Shown: positions 22,121 through 34,748, counted from the stretch's first letter. The stretch: DNA of 64,000 bases from Adiantum capillus-veneris (GCA_014529385.2 CM043960.1:28103896-28167895); one strand, 5' to 3'. The notes: generated by a model not told the origin, from the sequence alone. Numbers and translations are program-made.

Positions 22121-22867
22121 TTAGCACACAAACACAGAGATACATATACATACTAGTAGACCTAAGTAGAGGCTAGTAGTGCCAAAGGTCAACTGCACCT
22201 CTTTAGTTATCATCGTAGTCTTAATCGTGGTAGAACCAAAGATACATTGCGGTAACCCATGCATGAGTGGATCAATGACCGCAAATCCACGATTAAAAAA
22301 GGACTATACTCAATAGGAAGCGTCTAACCTTTGGATGCTATGCTCCCGTACTTAGTGCCTACATAGATGCAGAAAAAAATATATATGTTATGGTTGTAAG
22401 TGTAGCCATCGTTTTGTGTTGGATGCTCTTAGATTCAATGTTTAAGTGATCAATTGATTGTAACATTACAATTCTCTCCCAGAGGATATATATATTAGCA
22501 CACTAACATGTAGATACATATAAATACTAGTTGACCTAAGTAGAGGCTAGTAGTGCCAAAGGTCAACTACACCTCTTTAGATAACATCGTAATCTCAACC
22601 GTGGTAAAACCAAAGGTACATTGTAGTAATCCATGCATGAGTGGATCAATGACCGCAACATTATGATTAAAAAAGGACTATACCCAAGAGGAAGCGTCTA
22701 ACCTTCGGGTGCTATGCTAGGGTACTTAATGCCTACATACATGCATAAACAAATATATATATACACACATATATATGTTCAGATTGTAAATGTAGCCATC
22801 GTTTTGTGTTGGTTGCACCTAGATTCAACGTCTAAGTGATCAATTGATCGTAACATTACAATTCTAC
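22121..22867. repeat. Tandem duplication, period 374 bp
   Basis: 22121-22494 and 22495-22867 are diverged copies. Both start TTAGCACAC, contain GAGGCTAGTAGTGCCAAAGG and CATGAGTGGATCAATGACCGC, and end ..TAACATTACAATTCT. No coding potential was seen. Confidence 0.9.
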
Positions 22868-22904
22868 TAATGTAATGCAATAAGTAATTCTATTTCTCTC
22901 ACTG

Positions 22905-22952
<48 letters not shown>

Positions 22953-23119
22953 CTTCTCACTCTCCCCTTCTTGGTCGTGCACTTGAACTACGAAGCAAAA
23001 GCTCCATCCCAGAGTCATGTCTGTGCCTCCATGTAAAGCAAGCACTTTGTTCAACAAAGTGTCCTCGCCTTGAAGGTAATCTTGGTGTTGTTTGCTCAAG
23101 TATCCCTTTGGTGCCCAAT

Positions 23120-24002
<883 letters not shown>

Positions 24003-24015
24003 TCTAACATTTTAT

Positions 24016-24095
24016 CCAAACAATCATTTCCAAACGTGCCTAACAAATCAATCATTTCCAAACGTGTGTAGCAAAGCAACCATTTCCTAATGAAT
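24016..24095 (+). repeat. Short tandem repeat CAATCATTTCCAAACGTG
   Basis: Two full copies (about 24021-24038 and 24049-24066) and a partial third (CAACCATTTCC, about 24078). It borders the pyrimidine tract. Confidence 0.8.
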
Positions 24096-24354
24096 GAGGT
24101 ATGTTATGGATTCTCTATTTTTTTGGGATTTATGCGTGTGTGTGTGTCTGTGTGTGTGTGTAGTAGTAGAAAACAAAAGGGAAAGAGGGGGGATGTGTTG
24201 TTGTGTTTACCTCTTTCTTTGTAGCACGGTTGAGCTTCGATTAGATTGAGATTCCATAGACGATGGCAAAATGCCCCCTTGCCGAAACTTGGACGAAACC
24301 CTCTTCGACGAAACTTGGGAAGCGTGGAGAAGAAGAGAGGGAGAAGGGAGAGGT

Positions 24355-24420
24355 GGGGGGGGGCGGGGGGGGGGGGGGGTTGTTGAAGGAGAGAGAGGGA
24401 AGGGAGATGGGGGGTGGGGG
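24355..24420 (+). repeat. G-rich tract
   Basis: Runs of 8 to 14 G separated by single C or T, then GGGGTGGGGG. It could form G-quadruplexes. The proline-rich frames on the other strand are artefacts. The remainder of 24096-24510 contains only such frames and a short (TG)n at 24135-24162. Confidence 0.85.
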
Positions 24421-24510
24421 AAACTTGGGAGCGATGACGAAGAGCAAGAACGCAGGGTATGCTGCAAAAACATGGCATACTGTGCCTTCTTTCCTTTTTT
24501 AGGCACCAGT

Positions 24511-24582
24511 TATTACCGCGGATATTACCCTGGCTATTACCGTGTTTATTACCGCCCCTATTACCGCTTTTATTACTGTGGC
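24511..24582. repeat. 12-bp tandem repeat, TATTACC type, 6 units
   Basis: Six exact 12-base steps: TATTACCGCGGA, TATTACCCTGGC, TATTACCGTGTT, TATTACCGCCCC, TATTACCGCTTT, TATTACTGTGGC. It is the same orientation as 19899-19958. On the minus strand it reads as a G-N-x-x peptide repeat. The 300 bp after it, to 24895, is AT-rich and empty. Confidence 0.95.
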
Positions 24583-24894
24583 CGATCATTTCAAACGGAT
24601 ACATGCAAATCCGAAGTTGCAGGGGGGCGAGGGGGTACAAACCACCCCCTCTACCCTTAGCTATACATTATTTCATTTTTTAGCCTTTTGAGTTTATTGA
24701 TGAAGATTTTTAATTTTTTATGGATACTTTTAAATGTTTATTAATTGCATTTTTAAATTCTCTTTTAGTTAAAAAATAATTTTAATACTCATTGTCATTT
24801 AATCCCTTTGACTTCAACTATATGTAATTTTTCTAATAGAATTAAGTGCTTTTTTAATTATTTATTTTTTAGGACACATGACTAAATAAGCAAC

Positions 24895-25740
24895 CTTTCG
24901 TGTCATCACGCCTTTTCAGCATCCAAACAAATCCGGAACGCAATGAAACTTAAGTAGAGGTATCTCAACACTTAAGGGCTCAATCCTACCAAGTTCTGTC
25001 ACCATCTAGGAAGGTACATAAATCACGATCCATCACAAAAAATGTACTGAAAACTGAAACAGAAGTACTCAGAAAGGTCCTCCTTAAGCATAGAAACACT
25101 TATCCATGGTCAAAACATCAAAAAACAACCATTTTAACCTCCAAATCAATGCATTTAGATCACAAAAATGTGTCGCGAACCACAACAGAATTGAAAATGA
25201 TCACACTTAAATTGTAGATAAAGACATAAGGAACACAATGTGCTATTCGGAAACAAATTTTGAGTACCAGTTCAGGAGAAAAAAGATTACAATTTGTAGC
25301 AGTAAGAGGCCTCCACAGTGCACGTTCTTTATTCTTCAAGCTAATGATAATTCTCTCCTCAAAACTAAGGGTTTTGACTTTAAAAGTTAAGGGGGCTTTC
25401 CCATGGCCATCCGGCCTCTTACAAGGGTGTAGACTTAGAGAAGTAGAGAGGGTATTGTATAATTACATCACGGTTACAACTCATTCTAGAATGAATTACA
25501 TGGCTTTCTTTGAAAAAATAGAGTGTTTATAGGGTTTGGTGTGCATACGCCTTTATATGCATGTATCCACCAAACAAACACCAACGTACTTCAACACCAA
25601 GGGCATTAAGGGTCTCAATCAATACAGCAGTTTAAATGGTCATCTAAAGAGATGCAATAATTTGAGCTCCTTTTAGAGGCTAAGAGGGACCAAAACTCAG
25701 TTTATCTGAACAACCCCCCCTGCTTCTTCTTCTTCTTCTC
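24895..25740 (-). mobile_element. Diverged gypsy LTR fragment (gypsy-2 family)
   Basis: The minus strand aligns along most of the gypsy-2 5' LTR. Shared blocks are GACCTTTCTG, GTTTTCAG..C.TTTT.GTGATGGATCGTGAT, TTTCATTGCGTT and GGCGTGATGAC. Upstream blocks match too, such as TTTTCAATTCTG.TGTGGTTC and ATTCTAGA. It stops before the LTR 3' end and lacks a primer site. It keeps an uninterrupted version of the place where the gypsy-2 LTR carries the TTAA element. It might be the displaced LTR of gypsy-1 or an independent relic. Confidence 0.8.
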
Positions 25741-26872
25741 CCCCTTGTGACGTACATAGTTCCTTTGCTTGTAGGTGGTATCTATTTTATGTATTTTGGA
25801 TCCATATATAAGAGCTTGGCCCAATGGCCCACTGTGGGGGGAATAGGTTGTACAGTTCTTACAAGTTACCAAATTGAAGGTGGTCTTTTCTTCAAGTTTC
25901 TATGTTTATGATTCATGTGCTTGGAGGTGGTCTTTTCTTCAAGTTTCTATGTTTATGATTCATGTTCTTAGCAAGCAAGTACTCTTAATATGTTGGCAGG
26001 CTTTTTGTGCAACAATTTTGCTATTTTGAAATCCCCTTTTATTTGTTTTAATGTTTTCCCTATGATAGCTACACGGTACCTCTCTCTCTTCTCTTGATAG
26101 ATTGGTGAGTTTACCCCTTTATGGCATGTTTAGCTTCCCTTATTAGTATGAGCCATGACATCTTTCATGAGTCGTTAGAGGAGTTTCGTATATGTCAAAT
26201 TCCACAATAGAAGTAGAACTGGAGGGAAGCATTGTTAAGAGGTTTACAAAGATTTATAACGGTATGGTGCATGAAGAAGTTATTCCCTTTCACTTCACAT
26301 GCCCATCAACTTCAAAAACATTCTCACAGATTCACATTTTGAGTTGAAGAAATGGTTGGAGAGAGTGGGCCTTATACACCAAAAAGAGCAAAAACTCCTA
26401 CCTATCACACATTTTAAGATGCTTACACACATTGTTATCTCAGAGAGTCCAATATTTTGCTAATTTAAATACACTCTCCAATAATCACTATTACAAGAAT
26501 CGGTAATCGATCCATAACTCTCTTCAAACTTGAGGTATCCTCATTATAACTAGGCTATGAACATATGTTACTTTTATGGATAATATAAATGATTATGTAT
26601 ACACATTTATTATACAAATTTCACATGGCGCCCTCTATATATAGAAACTTAATTTCACACATATCTATGTCAAAAAATATGTCATGGCCTATATATGTAT
26701 AAGCATGTTGATCAATACTCAAACCTGTTGCTCATTCTATGAACAGATCTTGTCCACATGGAGAGAATGAGCTTGAATCCACTAGATGATAAGAGTGCCC
26801 AAGGCAACCTATTGTTTGTGGTTGACTAGAACTCTTTGGAGTTGGAGAGAGAGATAGATAGATAGATAGATA
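25741..26872. other. No gene seen; one 47-bp direct repeat
   Basis: GGTGGTCTTTTCTTCAAGTT.. occurs at 25879-25917 and 25926-25964. The rest is AT-rich with no supported frame, apart from a short GATA run at 26849-26872. Confidence 0.7.
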
Positions 26873-27369
26873 GTTCTATTATCTTCCTCAGAGGTCAAAT
26901 ATGACCTATGGGACCAAATGAACATGTCATGTCGTGTGAGTGGAGGTCATAAGTGACTCCCAAAGGCCAAAAATGGCTGAAATGAGCATCGCAATAAAGA
27001 GTCCACATCGTGGTTGGGAGTGGAAGGTATGTAGGGAGATCTCATGGTTGAATATATGGGAAAAAGAGGACCTAATGTGGTCAAAAGCTAAGCACTCAAA
27101 TAGTGTGTGGTACTCACTTTCTCTCACTTGACAAGGGCATAAGGTGCAAAGTCAATGACACTCCTCGCCAGTGCCCGAATGTCCTGCCTCGCAGTGTAGA
27201 GAATGGGAGCTAAGACGAATGGAGGCAATGGTGCGGATCGCACTCAACGGGATGGGCTCAAGGATATAGGGATGGATTCGGTTACCTCGTTCGGAGAAGA
27301 AGAGAGATTTGTAGTTTGGGGCAACTTGTGTGGTGTAATGGCTGAAGCGAGAACCTCCGGATTTCTCCC
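26873..27369 (-). pseudogene. LINE RT C-terminal fragment, left arm of inverted repeat
   Basis: The minus strand encodes LCTLCPCQVRESEYHTLFECLAFDHIR, the zinc-binding tail found after the reverse transcriptase of many LINEs (C-X2-C-X9-H-X4-C). It is an inverted near-copy of 28863-29358, with several stops and no RT core. Its outer end abuts GATA repeats. Confidence 0.75.
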
Positions 27370-27431
27370 AAGCCGTGATACATTGGCGTTGTAAGAAGGC
27401 CTCATTAACTTAAGAGTCGATCGACGCATCC

Positions 27432-27504
<73 letters not shown>

Positions 27505-28165
27505 GCCATCTACCCACTCGTAGGCATCACCTACTATTGCAAAAATTAAATGAAACACTTTAATTTTTTCAAAAAATCTTATAGGTTTGCATCGCATTGC
27601 TAAGTGTCCTTGGTTGGATAAGGAAGTTTATAATTACAATCTATCTAGTGGTCTTCTTATACAGTTTCTTGAAACACTTTCCAAGGTGCACTAAAAAAAA
27701 GTTATCCCTTAAAAGGAAATTAGGGAAATTGTATTGACACTAAACAACTAGAGGGATTAGAGGGATCAACATTGCAAGAGGCAAAGAGGAGGGTTGGAAG
27801 CATCTTAATTAACGATGGTTGAAGGGAATGGGCCGGGCAACATCAATGAAACGACCAACAAGGTGGTTCTCATGAAACTGAAGTCGCAAATTTCTACACC
27901 ACTAAATTTGTGATTGAGAAATAGCATGGAGCTTTGAGATATCATGCAGCTAAACTACATTGTCTTTGAAGAGTCAAAGTTAATTTGGAAAACATAATGT
28001 GGCCTAAGCACTATATTTTTTCCTCTTAAGTATTGGCAGGCCTCATGATTTTATCACTTGTTCTCATGTATTGATGTTCACACTTGCCATTGCTTGGGAT
28101 ACTTCCATATGGTCAGACGAGTGAGACTCCTGCCGCCTCCGGCGGCGGTGCCACCTTCAGTGGCA

Positions 28166-28208
<43 letters not shown>

Positions 28209-28557
28209 TATGAAATACATCATTGAGATACATTTGGCCCTCATCCATCATAGGTAAGTGACTATTCATGTGCTCTAAACACAGCAAGAGTGGTTTCTAT
28301 ATAGTCCACGTATTGGCACTACAGCTTGATGGTTGCACCTAGCATGGAGCCATCCATTTCTAAGACTTTCCATGATCTAAAGGTGTTTCCATTGCAACCT
28401 TTTGCAACGCTTGACATAAGGTGTCCAATTAATCTCTCTCTCTCTCTAAAACTTCGTCACTTCTTCTCCTTGTTCTTGCTTTATCCTAAGTTGGAAAGGG
28501 GTGGATAATCAAAGTAAAAAGAAAGTTGAAGAATGATTGAGTCGTTATTTCTACTTT
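27370..28557. other. Spacer of the LINE inverted repeat, microsatellites only
   Basis: (TG)n at 27433-27480 is followed by (GA)n to 27505. (GA)n lies at 28168-28204, preceded by a GC-rich hairpin-like GCCGCCTCCGGCGGC (about 28130). No supported gene. Confidence 0.8.
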
Positions 28558-28767
28558 CATTCGCATTAATATTAATACTTCGATCAACTGATTGTAAACA
28601 TAGAAATTGAGAGAGTCCTTTGCAAAGAAACTGAACGTGCTTGCAAACTATAGCGTAACCCACATTCGCATTAATATTAATACTCCGATCAACTGATTGT
28701 AAACATAGAAATTGAGAGAGTCCTTTGCAAAGAAACTGAACGTGCTTGCAAACTATAGCGTAACCCA
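28558..28767. repeat. Recent 105-bp tandem duplication
   Basis: 28558-28662 and 28663-28767 differ at about one position (ACTTCG versus ACTCCG), so the duplication is recent. The length is a multiple of three, so it makes a repeat in a minus-strand frame that is not otherwise supported. Confidence 0.93.
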
Positions 28768-28862
28768 CATATATTGAGTGGTTGTAAGAGAATGTTTTCA
28801 ATGGCCTTGGCTGCGAATAGAGGAGGGCTACGAAGATGAGACTCTCTCTCTCTCTCTCTCTT

Positions 28863-29358
28863 GAGAGAAATCCGGAGGTTCTCGCTTTAGCCATTACACC
28901 ACACACATTGCCCCAAACTACAAATCTCTCTTCTTCTCCGAACGAGGTAACCAAACCCATCCGTACTTCTTGAGCCCATCCCGTTGAGTGCGATCCGCAC
29001 CATTGACTCCATTCGTCTTAGCTCCCATTCTCTACGCTGCGAGATAGGACGTTGGGGCACTGGCGAGGAGTGTCATCAACTTTGCACCTTATGCCCTCGT
29101 CAAGTGCGAGAGAGTGACTACCACACACTACTTGAGTGCTCATATTTTGACCACATTAGGTCCTTTTTTCCCCATATATTCAGCGATGAGCTCTCCCTAC
29201 ATACCTTCCTCTCCCAACCACGATGTGGACTCTCTATTGTGACGCTCATTTCTGCCATTTTTGAGCATCGAGAGTCTTTTATGACCTCCACTCACCACTT
29301 GACATGCTCATTTGGTCCCATAGGTCATATTTGACCTTCGAGGACGATAATAGAACTA
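28863..29358 (+). pseudogene. LINE RT C-terminal fragment, right arm of inverted repeat
   Basis: The 116-codon frame at 28984-29334 reads RLSSHSLRCEIGRWG...LCTLCPRQVRESDYHTLLEC, the C-terminal zinc-binding region of a LINE ORF2-type protein. The histidine and three cysteines are all present. No endonuclease or RT core is adjacent. It is the better-preserved of the two inverted arms. The outer end runs into (CT)n at 29360-29387. Confidence 0.78.
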
Positions 29359-29399
29359 TCTATCTCTCTCTCTCTCTCTCTCTCTCAAGCTGGGTGTAT

Positions 29400-30087
29400 A
29401 GGCACTATGTATAGATACCTAGCCATGGGAAAAGATAAGGCATTATGTATAGCTAGCTAGCCATGGGAAAAGAGAAGGCATTGAGATATCGGCCTCTGTG
29501 CCAATGTGGCAGAGAGTAATGTATACATGTAACGGTTACCGGCACCCTTTTATAAGGAATAACCCCCCCCCCCCCCCACCCCACCCCCAAAAAAACAAGA
29601 ATTCGGGCCTGGACAAGCACATTGGTATGCTAGTGGTTTGATTCGAAACCACTCAACATGGGTGTGAGAGTTCGATACCTACAGGTGAATAAACTAAAAT
29701 CTTTAATCAATTTTGTCGATTGAGCATATCACCCTTTGTGCAAATGAGGAGCCTTGTGAAAAAACTAAGTGCCGAAAAGTGACCTGCTGCACCGACCAGT
29801 AGGTCAACACTATCGCCACTTGGACGACTCTCAAGCGTGCGACATCCTTGAGAGTCCGTTATTTAGAGAGAGCCACATTGACAACCGTCATGGAACAAGG
29901 CTGCTATGCACTGCTGAAGAGCAGGTTTGATGGGGGCCGTCTAGCAAGTGCAGGGTCGAGAGAGAGAGTGTGCGAGAGGAAGGGTTGATGAGCGACAAAG
30001 TGTTGGCTCAAGCTCTAGAGCAAAAGGGGGTAATCCTCAGCAACTCCACATCGATAAATATATATAGCCTGGAGTTCAAGGAGCATT

Positions 30088-30184
<97 letters not shown>

Positions 30185-30233
30185 ACTATGAGCCACCTCG
30201 CCTCATGAGCCTCAGTTCGGGGGGGGGGGGGGG
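29400..30233 (+). repeat. Dispersed repeat, copy 1, with tRNA-like head and (GA)n tail
   Basis: It shares long blocks with 61080-61800: CTAGCTAGCCATGGGAAAAG, GCATTGAGATATCGGCCTCT, TTGGACGACTCTCAAG, AGAGCAGGTTTGATGGGGG and ATATATATAGCC. It also has, at 29622-29637, TTGGTATGCTAGTGGT and, at 29668-29679, GAGTTCGATACC, resembling Pol III A and B boxes with suitable spacing. A (GA)n run (30088-30182) and a G run end it. No ORF is supported. It may be a SINE-like or LTR-like family; the type is not settled. Confidence 0.75.
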
Positions 30234-30291
30234 AAGGATCCTAGAGCAATAAACCTTATATTGTATCCTATTTTTGTAAAGTAGAGACCTC

Positions 30292-30525
30292 ATGGCAGTT
30301 AAAGTGTCTGCTGAATGCTTTGGTCATGGATTTAAAGCAATGGAGATAGTAGTTGATCATATAATGATCCATTACTCTCCAAAGAAGAAAACTAATTTTT
30401 ACCAAAGCATTGTTGGAGGTTTTTTTATAGGCGCTACTATGAGGAAGCTTGGAGAACCCATGATCATACATCTAAGACTCAAGATGGCATACCCTTTCAC
30501 CAGGTTTTTGTCAGATTCAAAATGA
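30292..30525 (+). CDS. Hypothetical small ORF, 77 codons
   Basis: The frame starts MAVKVSAECFGHGFKAMEIV and ends in SDSK. I do not recognise it. Codon use is not obviously repeat-derived, it has no membrane segment, and no splice sites are evident. The following 30526-31043 has no long frame. It could be an exon of a broken gene or chance. Confidence 0.2.
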   Translation: MAVKVSAECFGHGFKAMEIVVDHIMIHYSPKKKTNFYQSIVGGFFIGATMRKLGEPMIIHLRLKMAYPFTRFLSDSK

Positions 30526-31043
30526 TCTCAGCCAATGGTTCCGTAACCTACGCCTATTACAGTTATGAGTAAAATTGGGGTACTCGGATGCTCTACCTTG
30601 ATTCCGAGTTAGGTTGTTGCTCTGTTTATGAAGCTTACAATAAAATCAATGCTTTAAAGAGCATTGTAGGCTCTGAAAAGATAGAGAATCACAAAGAGCC
30701 TTCTTTCAAGCGTCCGAGTGCGAAACACTCTTTCCCAATTTTCAAATGTAGATGGGACTGATCATGTAATGATCAAAAACAATTTCTTTTGATTGTAGCT
30801 ATGTGAAGAGTAACTTGAGTTGATGGCAAATTTCCATGTAATTTCTCGCTATACCTCATAGCTTATTGTCTCTCCAGTATGGTTGTAGATAGTAAGCTAG
30901 AAAGAGATTGTCTGTTTTCATTGTTTTTTTCAATCAAGATTTATTTTAGTCTACATGGATTCAAATAAAAGAGCATTAAACCTTTTCTATTTAATTGTAA
31001 GGTTTTATATGCCCAACCACTATACTTTTTAGTAGACATTGAA

Positions 31044-31598
31044 ATGGATATTGCTCATGTTATACCTTCTGTTATTGCAACCAATGGAGTGCCAACTCCT
31101 CAAATAGTGTCAGTATCTACATTACCTAATGATGAAGAGGATATATTATCGTCTCTTCCTATTTGTAATGTACGTGCGGCAAAAAGAGCAGCCCAAAATA
31201 TCGAAAGGATTTTTAAAAGGCAGATAATCGACACCCTTGAGGAGATCAAAGCCTCCTACACTAGAGTTGAAACAATGCAAACCAATGTCTCTGGCATGAT
31301 TGAAACGCTTGGCTCTATGTTGGATATTGAAAGGGGAATTCTGTGGAAATTGAGAGAAGAGGCAAAAGCAACGAATGTACAGAGATTGGAGAGTGAGGCA
31401 TACATGCGAGAGAAACTTTCTAAAGTTGAAGAAACTCAACAAATGGTATTAGCATCTATTGAGAATCTGCACAAAGAGGTTTCAAGAAGTCAATGTGGAC
31501 CAAAAGGTAGAAATCAAGATAATACTTTTCAACCAACTATACCAGAAGTCAGGAGTATTGTCAACAGGTTGGGTGCCTTGACAAAGGTCCAAGGTTAA
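31044..31598 (+). CDS. Hypothetical coiled-coil protein, 184 codons
   Basis: This complete plus-strand frame runs from MDIAHVIPSVIATNG to LTKVQG. The middle (about residues 45-145) is charged and heptad-like (RAAKRAAQNIERIFKRQIID, EAYMREKLSKVEETQQMVL), suggesting a coiled coil. I know no family for it. It lies about 400 bp upstream of the Helitron Rep region on the same strand, so it may be a Helitron-carried or captured ORF. It has no zinc, catalytic or membrane motif. The 31599-31977 stretch after it has no supported gene. Confidence 0.4.
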   Translation: MDIAHVIPSVIATNGVPTPQIVSVSTLPNDEEDILSSLPICNVRAAKRAAQNIERIFKRQIIDTLEEIKASYTRVETMQTNVSGMIETLGSMLDIERGILWKLREEAKATNVQRLESEAYMREKLSKVEETQQMVLASIENLHKEVSRSQCGPKGRNQDNTFQPTIPEVRSIVNRLGALTKVQG

Positions 31599-31977
31599 AG
31601 CCTTTGAAAAATCCAAGTTACTTCAAATCAATTAAGTGCTTTAGCTAGATTGTGTCGACATAAGGTCAAGTTTCTCAATGTCCTAATCCATGCAACGCCA
31701 CAAATATATAATGCTATGTTGTATCCTCATGAAACTTTGTTTTCAAGTATTTGTACACTAGAAATGCGTCTATTGTATTCAATTCTATGTAGAAGAGAGA
31801 CTTTGATATTCCAATGTTTATCAATCGTTTGCCATGTTTCTTGTTGATTTATGTATAAGAATACATATATATTATTGTTAAGAAAAGTAGCTTATGGGAC
31901 ATATCTATTTGCATGTCAATTCTTAGATGGTATTTGGACCACGTATATTATCAGCTGGTCATGCACGACGCAGTCGA

Positions 31978-34153
31978 TTATGTGATGAATCTTGAAGGAC
32001 GAGACACCAAATAGCACGAGACAGAGCAATCCATTCACTTCAAAATACTATTGGTACTTTACTAGGGTTCATTAAAGGACAATTCTTACCTAATGTACAT
32101 AGAAAAAACTCTAAATCAATGGATATTGATATGACTGAGAACATAACAGTTCGATGTAATGAGGAGACCATAAATCCTATTGTTATATTTGAAGAGGGAA
32201 ACTATTCTAAAGTAACAAAGTATTGTTTGTCAACCCGATTTGATTACCCTACTTTGCCTCTTCTACATCACAATTCTTTAGCATTTTTTCTTTTCAAAAA
32301 GTGTGTGTTACACAACTTGGGAAGCGTAGATTTTGTTTGCTCTAAATGTGGAGCAAAGGCTTGGAAGGCTGAAGGAAAGACTATCCAAACATTTTTTGGC
32401 AAATATTGTTTCTCTGATGGAAGAGTTAGGCTACTTCCATTGAATGAACCACCAAATGAATTGAGAGATTTGATGAGTTCAACCTCAACAACAAGTCGAC
32501 AGTTTTTACAGAATATTCGGGGATATAATAATGTATTGGCATTTGCATCTCTTGGTGCCCATATTGATAACGCTATTAATTATGGTGGGAGAGGTATGTA
32601 CACTTTTAAGGTGCACAGCTTAGTTTATCATAATATTGGTTCTTTGGCACTAGTTGAAGGCTGCAATGAGGTCCCACGCTTTGCCCAATTATATTTTTTT
32701 GATACTGAATATGAGTTGAATAACAGATTGCATCATGTTCCAAATTTAGATTGCAGTGTTCTAGAGTGTTTACAATCCATGATGCACAGAATAAATCCCT
32801 ATGCCAATGCTCTACGGTGTGCTGCTTCTATGTGTGGAGATGCTATTGCTCCCAATATTAGGATGGTTATTGCAGAGCACCGACGTAATGGTTGGAAATA
32901 TCTTGCTCCAAGGGTTCTAAAGTTGCTACCATTGTGCTTGGAGAAGGGGATGATAGGAATATTGGCCATCACGACATTGTGTTGAATTTTCAACATCGAG
33001 GCTTGAAAAGAGTCTCCAGTATGCATAGAGCATATATGTCTTTATTTTATGTTTTGTTGTTTCCAAGTGGAGAAGATGGGTGGCATCCTTATTTAGAGAC
33101 TAGCGATGGAAAAAAGGTGAGTCAAAAGCAATATTATAGTTTTTGCTTACAAATAAGAGAGGATACAGTGAAATGTTTTCTTCGAGGGGGAACGCTACTA
33201 CAGTAATGTAATGTTGATTCATTTAGTACTATGGAGGAGTCACAACTATTGTGGATGAGAAATAATCAACGGACACTTTGTAATGAAGTGTACCAAGGAT
33301 TGGTTGACATGGTTGAAGCTAGAGATGGCTTAGAGAGGGCTAAAGGTCAAAATGTTGACCGGAGAATTGTATTGCCTTCTTCTTTTGTTGGAGGTCCAAG
33401 GTATATGTGTCAATTATACCAAGATGCAATGGCAATTTTTCGTAGTGAAGGTAAACCAAATCTCTTCATTACATTCACATGTAACCCACGATGGAAGTAA
33501 ATTGATGATGCTATACTACCTGGGGAAAATGTAGCCGATCGTCCTGATGTCATTGCACATGTGTTTTATCATAAGTTTCAAGATATGATGCATTATTCAT
33601 CAAGCAAGCCTTATTTGGGGAGGTCATTAGGCATGTCTCGGTGATAGAGTTTTAGAAGCGAGGTCTCCCTCATACTCATATATTGTTGATACTCGCATCG
33701 GCCTGTAGATAGAAGTTACTATGATAAATTGGTTTGTGCTGAGCTCCCTGGTAAGAATGTGTTTCCAGAATTATTTGATATAGTGAGACATTGTAATGTT
33801 CATGGACCATGTGGTCCTTTGAACCCAAATTCTCCATGCATGGTTCATGGAAAATGTAGATTCAAGTTTCCACGTACAATTAGTACATCTACAGCTGTAA
33901 ATGAAAGTGGATATCCAGTGTATCTAAGACGAGATGATGGAAGGTTTGTTCCATCAAAATATTACAATTTGGATAATTGTTGGGTTGTTCCTTATAGCCC
34001 TCTCTTATCATTGAGATACAAAGCCCATATTAATGTTGAGATTTTCTCAACAATCACTGCTGTAAAATACCTTTATAAGTATGTATATGAGGGACATGAT
34101 TGGGGCCACTGTTGTTTTTCAATATTTTGAAGGATTTATTGATGAAATCAATA
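31978..34153 (+). pseudogene. Helitron Rep (rolling-circle initiator), first half, with HUH motif
   Basis: Helitron Rep nicks and joins DNA in rolling-circle transposition. The frame 32119-32985 has the Helitron N-terminal signature: CSKCGAKAW, FLQNIRGYNNVLAFASLGAH, YHNIGSL and FAQLYFFD. Frames at 32892-33206 and 33231-33500 continue it (YVLLFPSGEDGW, QKQYYSFCLQIRE, FITFTCNPRW). KRGLPHTHIL carries the HUH motif at 33671-33679, just after a TAG at 33653-33655 where Q is usual. The frame at 33729-34130 gives HGPCGPLNPNSPCM, WVVPYSPLLSLRYKAHINVE and VKYLYKYVYEG with the tyrosine region. Frameshifts lie near 32940 and 33200. It is cut by copia D at 34158. The Helitron 5' end was not identified. 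Confidence 0.92.
33671..33679 (+). other. HUH nuclease motif of Helitron Rep
   Basis: His-Thr-His in LPHTHIL. In this family the two histidines bind the metal ion for DNA nicking. Confidence 0.88.
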
Positions 34154-34158
34154 GTTAT

Positions 34159-34385
34159 TGTTACCATATACATGTGGTACTGATGTGTGTGAACACACTA
34201 GGACCACCGGGGCATTTTTTCCCTCTTTAGGAGGTTTTTTCCCCCAAGCATTGTATATATGCCCATCACTCTAGGGCTATCTATCTTTCCATTGCACACT
34301 AAGTAACAAACTCTCTATTGTGTGCCTTGAGCTTCCTTCATCTTCTCCAAGCTGTGTGTGTTTCTCTGCAACCCTAATTCCAACA
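34159..34385 (+). repeat. 5' LTR of copia D (227 bp)
   Basis: TG..CA ends, with a TATATA box at 34255-34260. It is nearly the same as 38705-38911 apart from a short extra segment (about 34220-34245). Confidence 0.95.
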
Positions 34386-34387
34386 AT

Positions 34388-34402
34388 TGGTATCACAACA
34401 GG
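34388..34402 (+). other. Primer-binding site of copia D (variant)
   Basis: TGGTATCACAACAGG shares TGGTATCA with the initiator tRNA-Met site, then departs from the usual GAGC. Confidence 0.7.
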
Positions 34403-34748
34403 TTGCATCCTCCCGGGCTTAGTCGCCAGCTGCTCCAGCACACGCCTGCTTGCTTTCTCCAATTTCAGTGAGCTTTGGCAAGCGTTCGCAGGTCGACAAA
34501 AAATTTGGGAAATCTCAAAGAGCTTGGTCTGCTTAGATTTTTTATTCGAGGTCATTTCGGCCTCCGTTTCCACTACAGGCAGTACTCCAACAGGCTATTT
34601 TGTCATTTTGTGCAAAATTTATGTCAGTGACATTTTCTGCATAACAGGTGCCTTACAATCTTCTACAGTTTGTGCTATATAGCACGTGTTGTTCCCACTT
34701 CATTTCTCCTCTTTTTGGGTAGTTTTCACATCAGGTGCAGTATTTACC

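Noticed and set aside
24104-24640. Proline-rich and Gly-Asn repeat frames on the minus strand
   Set aside because: They arise from the G-rich tract and the 12-bp repeat read in reverse.
29615-29695. A functional tRNA gene
   Set aside because: A- and B-box-like words and an anticodon-arm-like hairpin exist, but no acceptor stem or full cloverleaf forms. I treat it as a tRNA-like repeat head.
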